A DNA stretch of 64,000 nucleotides, from assembly GCA_951640195.1 (NCBI GenBank), contig OX621165.1, positions 186,001 through 250,000 on the forward strand. The letters are read 5' to 3'. The translations under genes were made by a program, and so were the position numbers. The notes beneath the pieces are model-generated. The model did not search any database and was not told the DNA's origin. It saw nothing but the letters and a program-made list of their open reading frames with translations. Positions 32,101 to 44,724 of the stretch are shown here, in pieces. How positions within the stretch are numbered: the first letter of the stretch is position 1; the number at the start of each line of letters is the position of its first letter. The DNA comes from Porpolomopsis calyptriformis. Taxonomy: Eukaryota; Basidiomycota; Agaricomycetes; Agaricales; Hygrophoraceae.

Positions 32101-35100
32101 TGGACAGGAAATATATTGTCCGCTTGCATCCCTCCATAGGCGAGAATAGACTTGGGAGGTACAACGCCGACAACCCGCCCGTGAGTGGCAGCGATCTGGG
32201 ATAAGTCGAACACCTCTCCTCGAATAGACGTATACACATTATTAGGATTCAGTTTCAATGAATGAGAGGCCAACTCGCTTGTGCTGAACACATGCTCGGT
32301 AGGACAGATGACGTTGCCGAGGACGGCGATAACAAACACGGCGCACGCGCACACGAACCAAATGATCATGTTCAGCGCTAGTTTCTCTCGCCACGCTTGC
32401 CGTACGTCCATCCGCTTCATCCGCCCGAACCACTTCAAACATAGCGTGGGCACCCAGAACGTCAACATCCAACAAAGAGCGACCCATCGCCTACGAGCAG
32501 ATGTCTCCTTCATGATCTCACTTGTCTCACCCTCCTGAATCTCGCCGGCGAGCGCCTCTTTGTCAAGAAGCCCCTTCTTATCCGCGTTATGGAACATGTT
32601 TCGAGAAGGCGCATACGACTCGGTGCCAAAGTTAGACACAGAGTCATCGCGGTGGCTTGTGAACCTGCTTCGCCTATCAAACTCACCACTACGGAGGGAA
32701 TCCCGCTCTTCGTATTCATCCTCATACAACTCTGCCCGCTGGAACGGTGAGGCATCGGACACGAGGGGAAGTGCCTCCTTCGAGGTGTTGAAAGTGTCGC
32801 CATATCTACCCGAAAAAGGTGAGGTATCGCCGTCAACACTTGGTGATGGATAAGGTGCATAGACGTCAGCGATCCCACGAGGATCGAGGCCTGCCTCTGC
32901 TTCGGCGTCACGAATGCGGTTTCTCTTTTGCTCTTCAACGTCTTGCGAGCGAAGGCAATCCTCGAGCTTGTGAAAGGCCACTTGCGAGAGAAAGACCTTT
33001 CAACAAAATTAAGATCAGATGAAAGACAGTCTACCGACGGATCCTGACCTTGTGCTGCCCCAAAACGACATCCCGCTCAGTCAACGATAATACCGTTCTC
33101 GCCTGCTGCACACGTTCCCTCGAATCACCCTCAGACACATTAAGAGCGTCTAATGGCTCCCTGTACCTCTCACAAAATTCCTCCGGCGTCATCCCCACCT
33201 CAAACACATTAATACACCGCCTAGCGATCTCCGAGAACCCCACACTGCGCACTTGCCCCTTCACAGACCTCCCCTCGAGTTGATTTGGCAATTGGGACTC
33301 GTTCGGGTTCACGCAGAACACATACCACGGCTGCGTCTCATCCAACGTCTTGAACAGCGTGTCCAGTGCCGCCCGGAACTCTCCAGCAACACATGGAACA
33401 CCCTCACTTGGCACAACGCTGGCGGCTTGTTCCTCCTCGTCCTTCTCCCTTTCATCACCTTCAGCTCCTTCCTTGAGCGTGGGCATACGCTTCACGACGT
33501 TTTTCCGCCTCGTCGACGGCGCACGCATAGGCTTCACTGGCTGCTGAGCAGAGACGATGGTATCCTCGTTCCTCGGATGTGCCTGAGTCGCAATCGCTTT
33601 ACCCAAGAACAAACCCTTCACAAACGGATTGATTGAGCCAGAAGCATCAATACCATCCGTAGCACCTCGGAAAAGGGACACAAAGTCTGGATTAAGAGCG
33701 TCCAAATTCCTCTCGAGAAAACCTTCGGATGAGTACGTCACAGCACCATTAAAGTGGTTCACCGTGAACGTCGGGAAACCTGAGCGATCCGCGACCCCAG
33801 ACTTGAACGAGGAGTGATTTCCCCACCGTTTCCCGAACGCCTCCACCATCGTATGATTCGTCTTTTTGGGAGTACGTCGGGCTTGATCGTCCATGATGTG
33901 GACAAGTCCGCCAGGTCTGTTTTGCAACAATCGAATACACTCGGCATTGTCAAAGTAAGGTACCTGCGGAACAAACCGCGAGATCCCTTCTGTAGCATAT
34001 TCATTCACATGACTCTCGAATAGCCGGCGTTGGATACAATTCTGCAGCCTCTCGTTGGCGAAGTTGACGCAAAACTGGTCGAGTGAGTTTGGACGGCTGG
34101 TCATGTTCTGCGGCCCAGGTAGGTCGAATAAGCCGATGAACGTGGCAAAATCATCCTTGCAGAGCCGCTGGTTGATGTGCTCGTTCACCCACGCGAAGAG
34201 GAGAGAGTAGAGGGTTTTGGCGAGATCGTCCCGGTTGTCTGATGCGCCATCCGGATCGAGAAAGACGGTGCAGAGCTCCTTCTTGACGAGCTTGGTTTTG
34301 TACGAAAGGGCGGCCTCTAGGGTAGAAGGCTGCACTCCGAGGAATTCGGAAACGACGTCTAGTAAGTCCACGTTGCGTACTACAGCGGCATCTTCATTTC
34401 TGTGACGGTCGATCGTGAACTCGAGGTTACCGAGATGAAGGATGGCGGCAACAAGCTGGCAGGTTTGGGCCACGTGTCTCTTTGACAAGCCTATGGTTTT
34501 TAATGCGCCCTTGAGATGTTCGAAACGTTGGGCGTCCTCGTTTCGGCCAGCACTCGGACGGCTGGCAGTGTTGCGGTGGCCTAGATAACGAAAAGTGGTC
34601 TTTTCCAAAAGCTGGAGGTGTTGTCTCTCCTCTGGTGAAGCCCCAGCCACGAGGTAATAGAAGATGTGGAAGTTTCTTTCCCCCGAGGGCACACCAGCAA
34701 CACGGTTCCGTTCCAGATAATAATCGAGTGTCTTGATACCACAAACACGGCCACGGTCAGAGAACTGCAACTCTGTATATTTGCCGAAGCGGGAGGCGTT
34801 TGGGTTGAAGAGAGTGCGTGCGTTTCCAAAGGTTTCGAGAACGAATTCCGAGGCGGGTACTTGAGATGCGAGTTTGGAACCTTTTTTGCCGGGATTGCTG
34901 ACGCTTAGTTCAAGTAGGGTCTTGATAGCGAGTCTGCGGTTCTCAGACTTTCCACTGCCGGTCTCACCACTGTGTGTGGAAAGGTCATTCACCGAGAAAT
35001 CAAAATGGCAGGGTGCGGAAACAAGACGGACCTGAAAAGAATGCACTGGTCCTGGGTCGTCCTCCGCATATGATAGTACGCATTATTGGCTAGCTGGAAT

Positions 35101-35375
35101 ATATGAGGAGGTAGAATTTCCTTATTTTCCGCAGTGTCACGGTACTCTGCAGCATACTTGTGGAGAACGGAATCTGAGCTGGCGGGAACATACTTGTGCG
35201 GATTTATGGCAACGAGGGCGCTGGAACCTATTTTTGTGTAGATATGGTCTGACATGAAACGTTCGCGAAGACATGACACGATTGTGTCGTCTGAGATGGA
35301 TGGAAGAGAGGCGAGGTCGGTGATAGCCTCTAGCCTCTGGTGGGCAAGGGTTGCCCCGGTAGAATGCCTGTTCAT
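29129..35375 (-). CDS. Chitin synthase with N-terminal myosin motor (class V/VII type)
   Basis: Polymerises UDP-GlcNAc into cell-wall chitin at the plasma membrane; the motor domain tethers it to actin tracks. Ten exons (35375-35032, 34969-33049, 32996-32100, 32032-31007, 30954-30800, 30744-30660, 30608-30131, 30093-29804, 29748-29695, 29644-29129) give 1921 residues. The myosin part has a P-loop GETGSGKSE (residues about 115-123) and ends [15 protein letters not shown]. Two membrane segments follow, then a cytochrome-b5-like region ([19 protein letters not shown]). The GT2 catalytic part has [31 protein letters not shown] and QRRRW (the QxxRW motif). The C terminus is a DEK_C-like bundle. 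The exon 7 donor GTTTTT is weak but is the only one that keeps frame. Confidence 0.92.
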
Positions 35376-35622
35376 TGCGGCTCCAGGATGCTGTGTGAAT
35401 CAAAAATTGGTGAAATAACGAAAGTGGATGTGGTTGACTGATGCTGGTGGGTGAGAGAAAGAATTTCCAAGCTGGTCGAGCACGATGTAAACACTCCGCT
35501 TCTGACCGGGATATCTTCCGTCGGTCGGCCCGTAAGCCGGCCGGTGTCCGGTCAGTCCCCGGTCGGTGACCGCATTCGCCAGCTTTGCTCCTCCTCATCG
35601 TTCCCCTCAACGTCGACGACGT
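35376..35622. promoter_or_regulatory. Shared divergent promoter of chitin synthase and zinc transporter
   Basis: Only 247 bp separate the two start codons. The middle is C/G-rich with alternating CCGG/GGTCGG words (35505-35570), including a CCGGCCGG palindrome-like cluster. No TATA box is evident. Coupled regulation is inference. Confidence 0.45.
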
Positions 35623-38085
35623 ATGCCCGCTCAGGTCCAACGCGAAAGGGTTCACATTCACCGCAGAAAGTCGAGCAGGGAGGACGAGGACAATGTCGCG
35701 ACGACGACCACAGACCCATCCGTCGCCTTTCTGAACGCGACGAACGATGTGCTCCCCCCTCGCAGTCGGATGTATTCCAGTCCTCCACGTCTCTCCCCGT
35801 CCTGGTCGAATCAATCCTTTCAAAATTATCCTTCTTCTGCGGGCCCCTTCCGTACCACTTTCCAGCACGACCTTCCCCCAAACGGCTCGGCTAACCCTTC
35901 ATCACCCTTACATCCATCTTTCTCCATGCCTTCTCATCCAATCCCATCCGCACACCCTCCCCGACACTCCCACACACGAACACTCTCGATACCCTCCCCA
36001 TTCTCCCCCTCCTTTCCCTCCCCACTCTCCGCGTCTTTCTCATCCCCCCCACCTTCCCCTTCTACCTCGCACGAGATACCTCTCTCAAACACACCCAATC
36101 CCCGTCGGCACACTCGTCTCCACTCACGCAATCTCTCCGTCTTCTTTCCCCAGCCCAACTCTCTCCCACAGACCTCAATCGCAGAGGATGGCGCGCAAGA
36201 GTTGGAATTCACAGAGAACGCTTCCATCCCAGCCATCATCACATCGAGTGCTGGCCCAACCACCACCACCTTTATCACTAAAAATAAGACGCGACCCACG
36301 GGCGAACTCCTCCAAGACTTCTCATTTGGTGCTCGTCCACCCGACTCCTCAGACCCAATAGCACCCACACCCACATCTTCAGGCGGGATCTCCAGGAGAG
36401 GACACCACCACAAACACTCACTTTCCCACAACTTTTTCTCTTTTCTCGAACCCGGAGCTGATCTACACACGCAACCAACGCCAACACCGATATCACCTTG
36501 GACTCAAGTATCCTCATTACCGTCCGCAGGTCCCATAACGACCCATTTCCCTCCAGAGCAACCACCGCTCCACCTATCCTCCCCCTCACCCACCACTCCC
36601 GCTCCCACCGACTCGCCACCACCACGGATATCGCACCGCGCAGTGGCGTGTTCGGTCGCTCAATTCCTGTTGGGAGCGCGGATGTGGGTGGCCGGACAGC
36701 AGATCGGTGCGCTTGCGTGTACTGGGCTTGGATACTGGGTCGTTTTTGACGCGATGGGAGTGGCTGTTGCCAGAGTCGTGCCGGGATGGCTGGCAGCCGG
36801 CGGCGAGGCAAAGACAAAAGTGAGGAGACCATACGGGTATGTATGTCCATTGTCAACGGGCAATCGTCATACGAAAACTGATCGGGGCCGTGTTGCAGGA
36901 ACGCGAGGGTGGAGACGGTGCTTATGTTTGTGCAGGTGGTGTATCTAATGTTCGCGTCGGTGTACGTGTGCAAGGAGGCAGTGGAACATTTATTGTTGAG
37001 TTTTGGAGACCTTGGGGGACACGGACACGGGCGCGGGCATGGTGGAAACGCGGTCCATGCCGGTGCGGAGACACACCATCACCACCTTGCGGAGGAAAGG
37101 GGTGCTAACGGGTGGGCGTTTCGTGATCTTGGTATGGAACAATAGACTGACGATGTATAGGGTGGACTTCCCACTGGTTTTGACGGTTTTGACTCTGTTT
37201 TCGTTGCTGGGAACGGCGTTTATGTATGACAATCACGCCAAGTTGGTTCAAAGTTCGTGGATGATATTTTATTTTCTTGTCTCCTGTGTTAAATAACGCG
37301 AATAGTCTCGAACAACCACATCCCACCGATTAGCACACTCGTCCGTGGTATCCTCTCACCGTCGCCCATCCACTACCATACATCATACCTCCACCGCCGC
37401 CAGGGACCGCTCACTCGAATTTTCTCAAACCCATTCGTTGCCTCTCCCGTTTGCTTCTGTGTGGCGATCCTGAGTATCCGATTATTTGTCGATCCGTAGG
37501 CACTTCTCTCCGTCGTTCCGCGCCAGAATTAACATCTATCCGAAAGATCGTTCCAGCAAGCATCCGACCTTGCACTAGCCACATTAGAGGTGTTTATCAC
37601 GTTCAATATCGCATACCGCGCGTGCGTAGTACTGGGTGCTGTCCTGTTGCAAACCAGCCCGCCAAGGGGGCTGAGCGGGGGTCGAATGGAGGCGTTCTTG
37701 CGAGCGATGAAAGAGGTGGGTAAATCTACACTTATTTTTTTTTACATGTTCTACATACGTTCTTGCACAGGTCGAACGACATCCCAAGGTTCTACATCTC
37801 CCGGCTCCGCATCTATGGCAGCTGACGCCATCGTGCGCCCCTCCAATTTCGTCGGAGAGAAAGGGAGGAGGGATGAGGAGCCAGGCGCTGGTGGCTACGC
37901 TAGAACTACATGTCCAGGCCGATCTAGGGGACGAGGAAGTATTAAAGCTGACACGATGGGCATGGGAGCGATCTGTGCGGGCACTCGGTGGTCGTGTGGG
38001 TGGGAACGGGAATGGGAAGGGAGAGCTAGAGGGAGGGGAGGGGGAGGTAGAGGTAGAGGTTACAGTTGGTGTGGTTCGAGGATAA
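35623..38085 (+). CDS. Zinc transporter of the cation diffusion facilitator family (Zrg17/Msc2-like)
   Basis: Such proteins load zinc into the ER/Golgi. Exons 35623-36836, 36899-37111, 37161-37252, 37306-37495, 37547-37715 and 37771-38085 give 730 residues. A long Pro/Ser-rich cytosolic N terminus (about 360 residues) leads to membrane segments (VACSVAQFLLGARMWV, LGYWVVFDAMGVAVARV, VLMFVQVVYLMFASVYV). The His/Gly loop typical of zinc CDFs follows (GHGHGRGHGG, HHHH), then further helices and the cytosolic tail (ERHPKVLHLPAPHLWQL). Start chosen at the first ATG in frame; upstream in-frame codons contain only GTG. Its stop is 7 bp from the convergent gene at 38093. Confidence 0.82.
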
Positions 38086-38092
38086 TACAATG

Positions 38093-38986
38093 TTAGGCCC
38101 CTTGGGCCCATGAAAAGAGCTCGGTAGCGATCTTGTCGCTATTCCAGTCGGTTAGCTCGCCGTCTCCATCGCCGACATGGACTTTGGCAATCTCCAAGCT
38201 TTTCCTGACGTACTTGGGTAACCAGCCGAAAAATTCGGGGTCGGGATGTTTCTTCAACTGGTCGACGATATCCTGCCAATTCCAACATTCGTCCGGCTGA
38301 ATCCTCACATCGTCCCACCACAACCAGTCCTTTCCGCGGCCGACGATGCCGTCCTCCTGGGAGAGATAGTGCCGGATGTGGTGACCGGCGCCGACGAAGA
38401 GGGCGGCCATGGCGAGGTACACGCCGGGTTCTGGGTTCCTGCCGGCGGAGTAGAGGCCCTTAACGAGCACGTCCTCGACCTCTCGCCAGAGCCTGGGGCG
38501 GAAGAGGGGCTGAGTGGCGAAGGCGCGGGCGAGGAGGGTGGCGTGGACGGATGCGGTGATGTAGTACCGCTTCGGCTTGGCCTTGTCGGACTCGTTGTTT
38601 GGGGTGACCGCGCGGGAAATGTAGTCCCAGATGGCGTGGTGGAGGGAGTAGGAGAAGCGCTCGGCGAGGACGTCGGGGCCGGCGGCGTGTCGGAGACGGG
38701 CGAAGGTGTAGTGGCGGAGGCCGATGGGCTGGCCGGGGTGGGAGAGGAAGGGGGGGAGGGTGGAGGCGAGGAGGGCGAGGTGGGAGAGGAGGGAGTCGAT
38801 TTGGGAGGGCTGGGCGGAAGAGAGGAGGAGGAGACGGTCGATGGTGACTTCAAGGATGGAATCGAGGGTGTCGGTGGTGGGCTGACGACTGATGAGAGTT
38901 GCCAATATCGAGGCTGAGTCTTGATTGGGATTTGCGAAGAATTGGGCTACGTGAGGCTCTGAAAGTGCGAGCTGAAGATTCTGCAT
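38093..38986 (-). CDS. Conserved hypothetical protein, 297 residues
   Basis: Intronless frame starting MQNLQLALSEPHVAQFF. Leu- and Ala-rich helical repeats with TLLARAFATQPLF and CWNWQDIVDQLKKHPDPEFFGWLPKYVRKSL near the end. No named domain recognised. The coding strand is very C/T rich around 38690-38880, which produces a long but spurious opposite frame. It begins 5 bp after the stop of the upstream gene on the same strand. Confidence 0.7.
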   Translation of the reverse strand: MQNLQLALSEPHVAQFFANPNQDSASILATLISRQPTTDTLDSILEVTIDRLLLLSSAQPSQIDSLLSHLALLASTLPPFLSHPGQPIGLRHYTFARLRHAAGPDVLAERFSYSLHHAIWDYISRAVTPNNESDKAKPKRYYITASVHATLLARAFATQPLFRPRLWREVEDVLVKGLYSAGRNPEPGVYLAMAALFVGAGHHIRHYLSQEDGIVGRGKDWLWWDDVRIQPDECWNWQDIVDQLKKHPDPEFFGWLPKYVRKSLEIAKVHVGDGDGELTDWNSDKIATELFSWAQGA

Positions 38987-38991
38987 GATGA

Positions 38992-39707
38992 CTACAAGAA
39001 CACGAAGACTACCGAAATCGAGCATATCGCCATGCAAGCCGTAGCAAACACGCTCACTCCAAACGGTTGGCTATTCCAAGCTAAACACACCGTTCCCGCC
39101 AGTGCGAGAATGAAGCCGACGATGGTAAAGGCTATACAGAGCGAGTGGCATCTCTTAAGTAAACGGACATGGGGCGGGCTGGAGAACAGCCCGACGTGTT
39201 CTAGATGTGGATGGATCCTCGGTGTGCCGACATCTTCCACTTCCTCGCGTCTCGCTTCCCTCACTCTATAATTGACGAGGAGGAAGGCTGCAAGAAAGGA
39301 CGTGACCGCTGGGGGGGTTTGTCTGCGTGAGCGAAAGGGTAGGTTAGATGGTCAGGCAAACCGACCGGCAAAGACATGGACGACTAATGCGCCTATTAAA
39401 CTCGCGTTTGAGAAACGAGAGAGACGGGTGAGGGCAAGGCCTTGACCGGGAGTGATCGTTTGGACTAATCCTGCCTCGGTAGACGCGAAAAAAGTGGTCT
39501 GCACGGGAGAATTACCGTCAGCTTCCCCCCCCCCGTCGTCTCTAAGCTTACGATGACGGTGATCAATTGTAAACGATCCGTCCAGGACTGCACGAGATCC
39601 TTGATAGCCTGTTGACGGGCCTTCTCGTCCGCCTCGTCCTGCGTGATAGCCAGTGTGGGTATGTTCTCCGGCTCGTTCACGACCTTCGTTCCTGTTGGTT
39701 TATTCAT
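38992..39707 (-). CDS. Small multi-pass membrane protein, 201 residues
   Basis: Exons 39707-39552, 39498-39366 and 39308-38992 join in frame. It begins with an acidic hydrophilic stretch, then QLITVITTFFASTEAG, a first membrane pair (ASLIGALVVHVFA, TSFLAAFLLVNY), a basic linker, and a second pair (LCIAFTIVGFILALAGTVCLAW, GVSVFATACMAICSISVVFV). This architecture is common in agaricomycete proteins of unknown function. Four helices predicted by eye; no catalytic motif. Confidence 0.75.
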
Positions 39708-39801
39708 CCTGTAAATTACCGACTGACGAATGAAGTGAAGCATCGATCAGGATCACCTTTAATTGACACTATTTATTCGCTCTGAATAAGTATATACACA
39801 C

Positions 39802-42620
39802 TCACGCAACCGCAGCTGAAGAACTCTTCCCTACATAACTGCTTCCCCCTTCCACGAACGCACGCGTACACTGTGCCATCGTCACCGATCTGCATCCATC
39901 CATCAATCAGCCCCTTGTTCAAACCGACGAGGAAGACCACACTCACGCTCGTGTTATGGGATCCGTCTGGTAAAAATTACTGATCGGGTTCCGGAAAGGT
40001 GCTCCAGATGCCTTCGTCCCAGAAGTCCGTGCCGCCAGTACCTTCAGCCCCGCCAACGCCACCTCAGCAGACGTTCCCTCCCTGACCTCATACCGCACCA
40101 GACTCGGCGATATCTCCCACATCCGATCCCTCAAGCTCAGCACGTCCTCATACGGCAAGGTAACCCCAAGAACCTCAGACAGTGCCCTAGGCCACAAATC
40201 AATTCCTCGATCAAACGCATACTCAACTCACCCACCGAATAATTTTCCAGTCCTCCCGGGATGCCCCCGGTGGAGGAACAGCCGCTCGGCCGAGTTGCGA
40301 TCGGCCTTCCGTGTTTATCCACGTCGTCGACTTTTCGGTGTATGCAGCCCCAGGCAGACAGACATCCGCCAGTTGTGCCCCAATATCACCGTGGTGACCC
40401 TGATACACAACGAACGCGTCTTGGGGTATCGATTTCGGGTCAACCTCATCCGCGTTAAGCAGGTAGATAAACTTGGGCTTCGTCATCGACGCTTCCTTTG
40501 ACGGAACAAAGCCGATATCATACGCAGCAGGTCGAGAGGCAATCTACAAATTTTAATGTGAGTATATCATTTCACTCTCGAACACGTAACCCACTCGCTG
40601 TAAGATGCTGAACCCGTTCCACTCGGGAGTCACAAGCTTGCTCTTATTTTTCTCAACAAATTTAGCAAGACCATGGTAGACAGCCGCCCTGTCCGGATGC
40701 TCTGCCATCGCTCCACCAACAATAATCAGCGGTCTCTTCGCAGCCTTGAACTTCCCTGCAAAACCGCCCTTCCCGGCAATGAAATTGGCCAGCGCTTGCG
40801 CACCCTCACCAAGATAATCGTACCCGTACGTCGTATCAGCCCGCTCGCCAATGAACCCGACCTCCAACCCGGTGTGCAACCAACTTTTCCGGATGCGTGA
40901 GTTGAGCACTGCCGCCTCGTGTCTCGGATTCGTCCCCACTAAGAGGATCACGTCCGCTTGATCAATGCCAGGAATCGTACAGTTGAACAAATAATTTGAG
41001 CGGACGTCAACACCATGTACGGGTGGAGCACTACCTCCTTCCTGGTCGAGAGTGAGATTATCCGACCCGAGACGGTTGACGAGATCTTTGAGCGCGACCA
41101 TGGCTTCTGCGTCTGCAAGATGTCCCACCACCGCTTGGATCTCGTTCTTCTGCGCGCCCGAGCTCGCGAGACCATTCGAAACAGCAGCCAACGCGTCCTC
41201 CCATGAGGCTGAAACGAAACGGTCCCCCAGCTTGATGAGAGGAGCCGTCAAACGCTGGAACCGGAGGCCATCGTACGCATAGCGTGTCTTGTCGCTGATC
41301 CATTCCTCATTAACATCATCGTTAGTCCGTGGTTGAATCCGCATGACTTGGACCCCACGCGAGTCAACACGTATGTTCGACCCAACAGCATCCAATACGT
41401 CAATGGACTCGGTTTTCTTCAATTCCCAAGGCCGCGCGTGAAAAGCGTACGGTTTACTCGTGAGGGCACCAACAGGACACAGGTCGACTACATTGCCGGA
41501 CAGTTCCGAATCCATAGTCTTCTCCACGTACATCCCGATCTGGAGATCATTACCCCGTCCGGTGGTACCGAGATCCTCCACGCCGGCAACCTCGTTGGCG
41601 AACCGCACGCACCGAGTACACTGGATGCAGCGGTTCATGGAGGTCTTCACGAGAGGACCGAGATCTTTGTTCTCGACAGCGCGCTTGCCGGTGATTTCAT
41701 GGAAACGTGTGCGATCCGAGCCGTACCGCATCGACTGGTCCTGGAGATCACATTCGCCGCCTTGGTCACAGATCGGACAGTCCAGTGGGTGGTTCGCAAG
41801 GAGAAATTCCATGACGCTCTCGCTATAAAAACACGACACATGCGTGAATCATTCTTTCAAATTAAACGTGTGGTGGATGCTAACCGAGCTTCATGCACAA
41901 GGGGAGTATTGGTGAACACCTTAGATCCTGGCATGGCAGGCATAGCACTTTGGGACCACAATCAAGGTTCTGATAGTATAATTGCTACCCTGTAGAGATA
42001 CGTACCAAGAAGCTACGGGCTTTGGTGACCGCTCGACTTCTACCAGACACATTCTGGCGATAAACAGCTAAATGGGTGCAAAGTCCGAGAACCTAGCGGC
42101 TCTTACCTGCAGTTCCCAGCAATAGCAAGCCTGTATAGAATGAATAAAGAAATGAATATTAAAAATAATACGTGAACCGAACCTGTCGTGGTAACAAAAC
42201 CTATGATCGAGATGAACGTCAACCATGCAAGATGAACGGTCCCAGATAGAAATAATGCAGGCATACCGAGGTATTGCTGCGCCAGCAGCTTCACAAGCCT
42301 GAATCAAAGCGGAACCTGATGCAGAAAACTTGAGCACAAAAAAGGAGCTCAAAGGCTACGATGTGCACGTCAAACCGGACCTTGCGGTACCGTCACTTCC
42401 TTGCCATCCACCGTAAGAGTGATATCTGCTTGCTTCGCTGAAGTTGATGCGATCGTTCGGCGTCCTGAACACATCCCAGATGTTTAGCATCATAAAATGA
42501 ATAGAACAGAGAACGGAAACCGGTACCGTGCGATGGACATGGAGAAGGAGAGTTACCGACAACCTTCCCGAGAAGTCCCGTTGTGGAAGGACGTGACGCG
42601 GTAGTTACAATGCGCAGCAT
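39802..42620 (-). CDS. NADH:ubiquinone oxidoreductase 75/78-kDa subunit, mitochondrial complex I
   Basis: Peripheral-arm subunit that passes electrons through three Fe-S clusters. Eleven exons (42620-42557, 42464-42381, 42315-42267, 42200-42183, 42130-42107, 42053-42006, 41947-41885, 41822-40595, 40543-40236, 40186-39947, 39889-39802) give 737 residues. An Arg/Ser/Thr-rich leader (MLRIVTTASRPSTT) fits a mitochondrial presequence. The 2Fe-2S ligands are in FCYHDR, GNCRMC and CAMP. The second cluster group reads CPICDQGGECDLQD, and the 4Fe-4S group CIQCTRC..CPVGAL. The molybdopterin-like domain follows (WISDKTRYAYDGL). Two exons of only 18 and 24 nt are predicted. All phases agree. Confidence 0.95.
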
Positions 42621-42829
42621 GTCGAGGGGTGATGCGCAAATTCAGTGCGCGCACCGGTTCTGTGTGGCTTAAATGACTGGAATTGGGCGGAGTGAATGAG
42701 CAGACCGGGGGGACTGCTCGTCAGTTCAGAAATGGGCAGATGGTTTAAGCGGAGATCAGATTTAGTACATATCTATTACGTAATTTGTGGGCATATAATG
42801 GGGAGCAGAAGTAAGAGCAGTAAAAAAAA

Positions 42830-44360
42830 TCAAGGAACATAAGCAACCAAAAGCACATTCACCACAAGTTTCTCTAAGTACTCCCCTCCAGAAATAAAAG
42901 GCACTCGTTCCTTCCCCACCTGGTTACCATTGGGAGAGTCCCAATCGAGCAATACGGTAACCCCGGCTTCTGCAAGCGAAGTGGCTCCACTCCCCTCGAC
43001 CATGTGCCGCATATTCTCAGATTCTTCCAACTCGGAACCAGCTCCGCCAGCGAAGATGCCACGGACGGGGGGAAAGGCACCACCACCGCTATGGCGTTTT
43101 CGATGTGCAAACTTGGTGTCGCTCATGTAGTCCACGGAGCGATCGATGGGCCAGATATAACCCCCCGCCGTCCAATGAAGCTCGGGTACGAGTTTGTAGA
43201 CTTTGATTGCGTGGTATAGTAGCGCGTCACCGCCTTTGAGCTGGAAAACGGATCAAAAGGCTAAGTTCACGAAAGACGAACTGAAGCACTTACGTGCGGA
43301 ACCAATGATTCTGCCAGAGTTTCGGCAGGATCCACTCCGTAATCGTTTATCAAGTAAAATGCGATCTTCCTTCCGCGCATGGTGTTGAGGATCGGCGAGA
43401 ACAAGTCTAAAAAGTTATCGCTGGGTGTGATCAGAGGTTCTGGATGGACCCCCGCAGACCCAAACGTCCTGAGATAAACACCATACGAGATGGCGAGTTT
43501 ACATCCTTTTTGCACCACTTCAATCTCGCACTCGCACTCGGCCAGGAATGCCACCCACTCCATGTCTCCACTCTTCCCATTGCGCCCGAAGTACCGCTCC
43601 TCGCTCTGGTTAGCGTCCCTGATCACGAGCGCACCACCGCGGAAACGGACGGGTAGTGTGATATTGATGGTAGCCACCCGGCCGTCATTGCGCATCGTGG
43701 GGGGCTGGGTGCTCATCCTGCGGCCGCTCGTGATGACATCCAGCCTATCGCGACGGGCGGTAAGGTAGTGCCCCAGAGGGAGAGACGGGAAGAGGGTGCC
43801 GCGTATGGCGTCCATCATAGGATGATTGGAGATTTCGAGGGTGGCAGTCAAAGGGAGGTTCAGAGGGTAGAAGAGTGACTCCGTAGCCAGAGCGAAGTCG
43901 TCAAAGTTGGGGGAGGGAGGGTTCTGGTTGCAAGCTGCGATAAGGACGTTGAGGGCTGGCGGAGTCTCGTGCTCGACATCGATCGGGAAATCGAGGGAGT
44001 GCGCGACTCCGCTCTGACAAATAGATTGAGATAAGTAATGAACTGAAATGGGAAACTCACCTTGGAGCGAAAGAAGAGGATGAGAGAGGAGGGATCGAAG
44101 GGGATGCGGCCACAGACCGTGAAGGGGCGGGATTTGGCGGCGATGACTCGTGCGACGCTATCACGAAAGACAAACTCTTCATCGACAACGGGTTCATCCA
44201 CTCTGGACAAGATACGCCTGGATGGACCGGTCGATCGCTGGGAACTGCGTTCGATCTCGAAATCAGACAAGCTCCGGTTACTGCTGTATGGTAAAGGCCC
44301 AGTGCCCGAAAGAGAGGGAGAATGAGTGGTTCGTGAGGCGGCGAATCCAGGCAAGTTCAT
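42830..44360 (-). CDS. 2-oxoglutarate/Fe(II) oxygenase-like protein
   Basis: Exons 44360-44061, 44013-43294 and 43240-42830 give 476 residues. The middle has the prolyl-hydroxylase-like jelly-roll pattern NDGRVATINITLPVRFRGGALVIRD, followed by FLAECECEIEVVQKGCKLAISYGVYL. A later GGDALLYHAIKVYKL resembles the second strand group. The classical HxD is not clear, so enzymatic activity is uncertain. Similar proteins recur in mushrooms from memory. An upstream open frame (44363-44614) could be an additional 5' exon; I saw no in-frame splice that requires it. Confidence 0.6.
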
Positions 44361-44724
44361 TGTTAATCACAATAAAGGGCAAGTGATGTGATGTGATTCG
44401 TTCGGTGCCCTACCTCCAACTGTGGCGCTAAAAAGAAATTTGGGAGGCGCTTGCTGTGGCTCGACCATGAGGTAAGTGGCTGTGCAACGCTCATGTTGTG
44501 ATCGACACCGTTCACCTCAATATTTTGCACTTTCTCGATGGCTGGCAGAGCGGGGTGTTGCCCCCTTGAACGCTGGACTAGAAACGCAAGCCGATCAAAG
44601 GGATATGCGCTCACTACACTTAAATTGTGACATGCAACAGTGTGACGGATCGCATTCTTTCATCCATTACATCCCCTCCGCTCGTTAATTGCTCTGTTAA
44701 CAGAGTCAGATACCTGTTGCCACC

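Noticed and set aside
35566..35622. Start of the zinc transporter at 35566
   Set aside because: The codon there is GTG; the first in-frame ATG is at 35623.
35934..36973. Minus-strand frames opposite the zinc transporter
   Set aside because: Shadows of the Pro/Ser-rich N terminus; the plus-strand exons splice cleanly.
38246..38917. Plus-strand frame of 223 codons rich in Gly, Glu and Val
   Set aside because: Mirror of the C/T-rich coding strand of the minus gene 38093-38986; composition artefact.
41333..41995. Long plus-strand open frame of 220 codons
   Set aside because: Exactly antisense to the Fe-S domain exons of the complex I subunit; no independent family signal.
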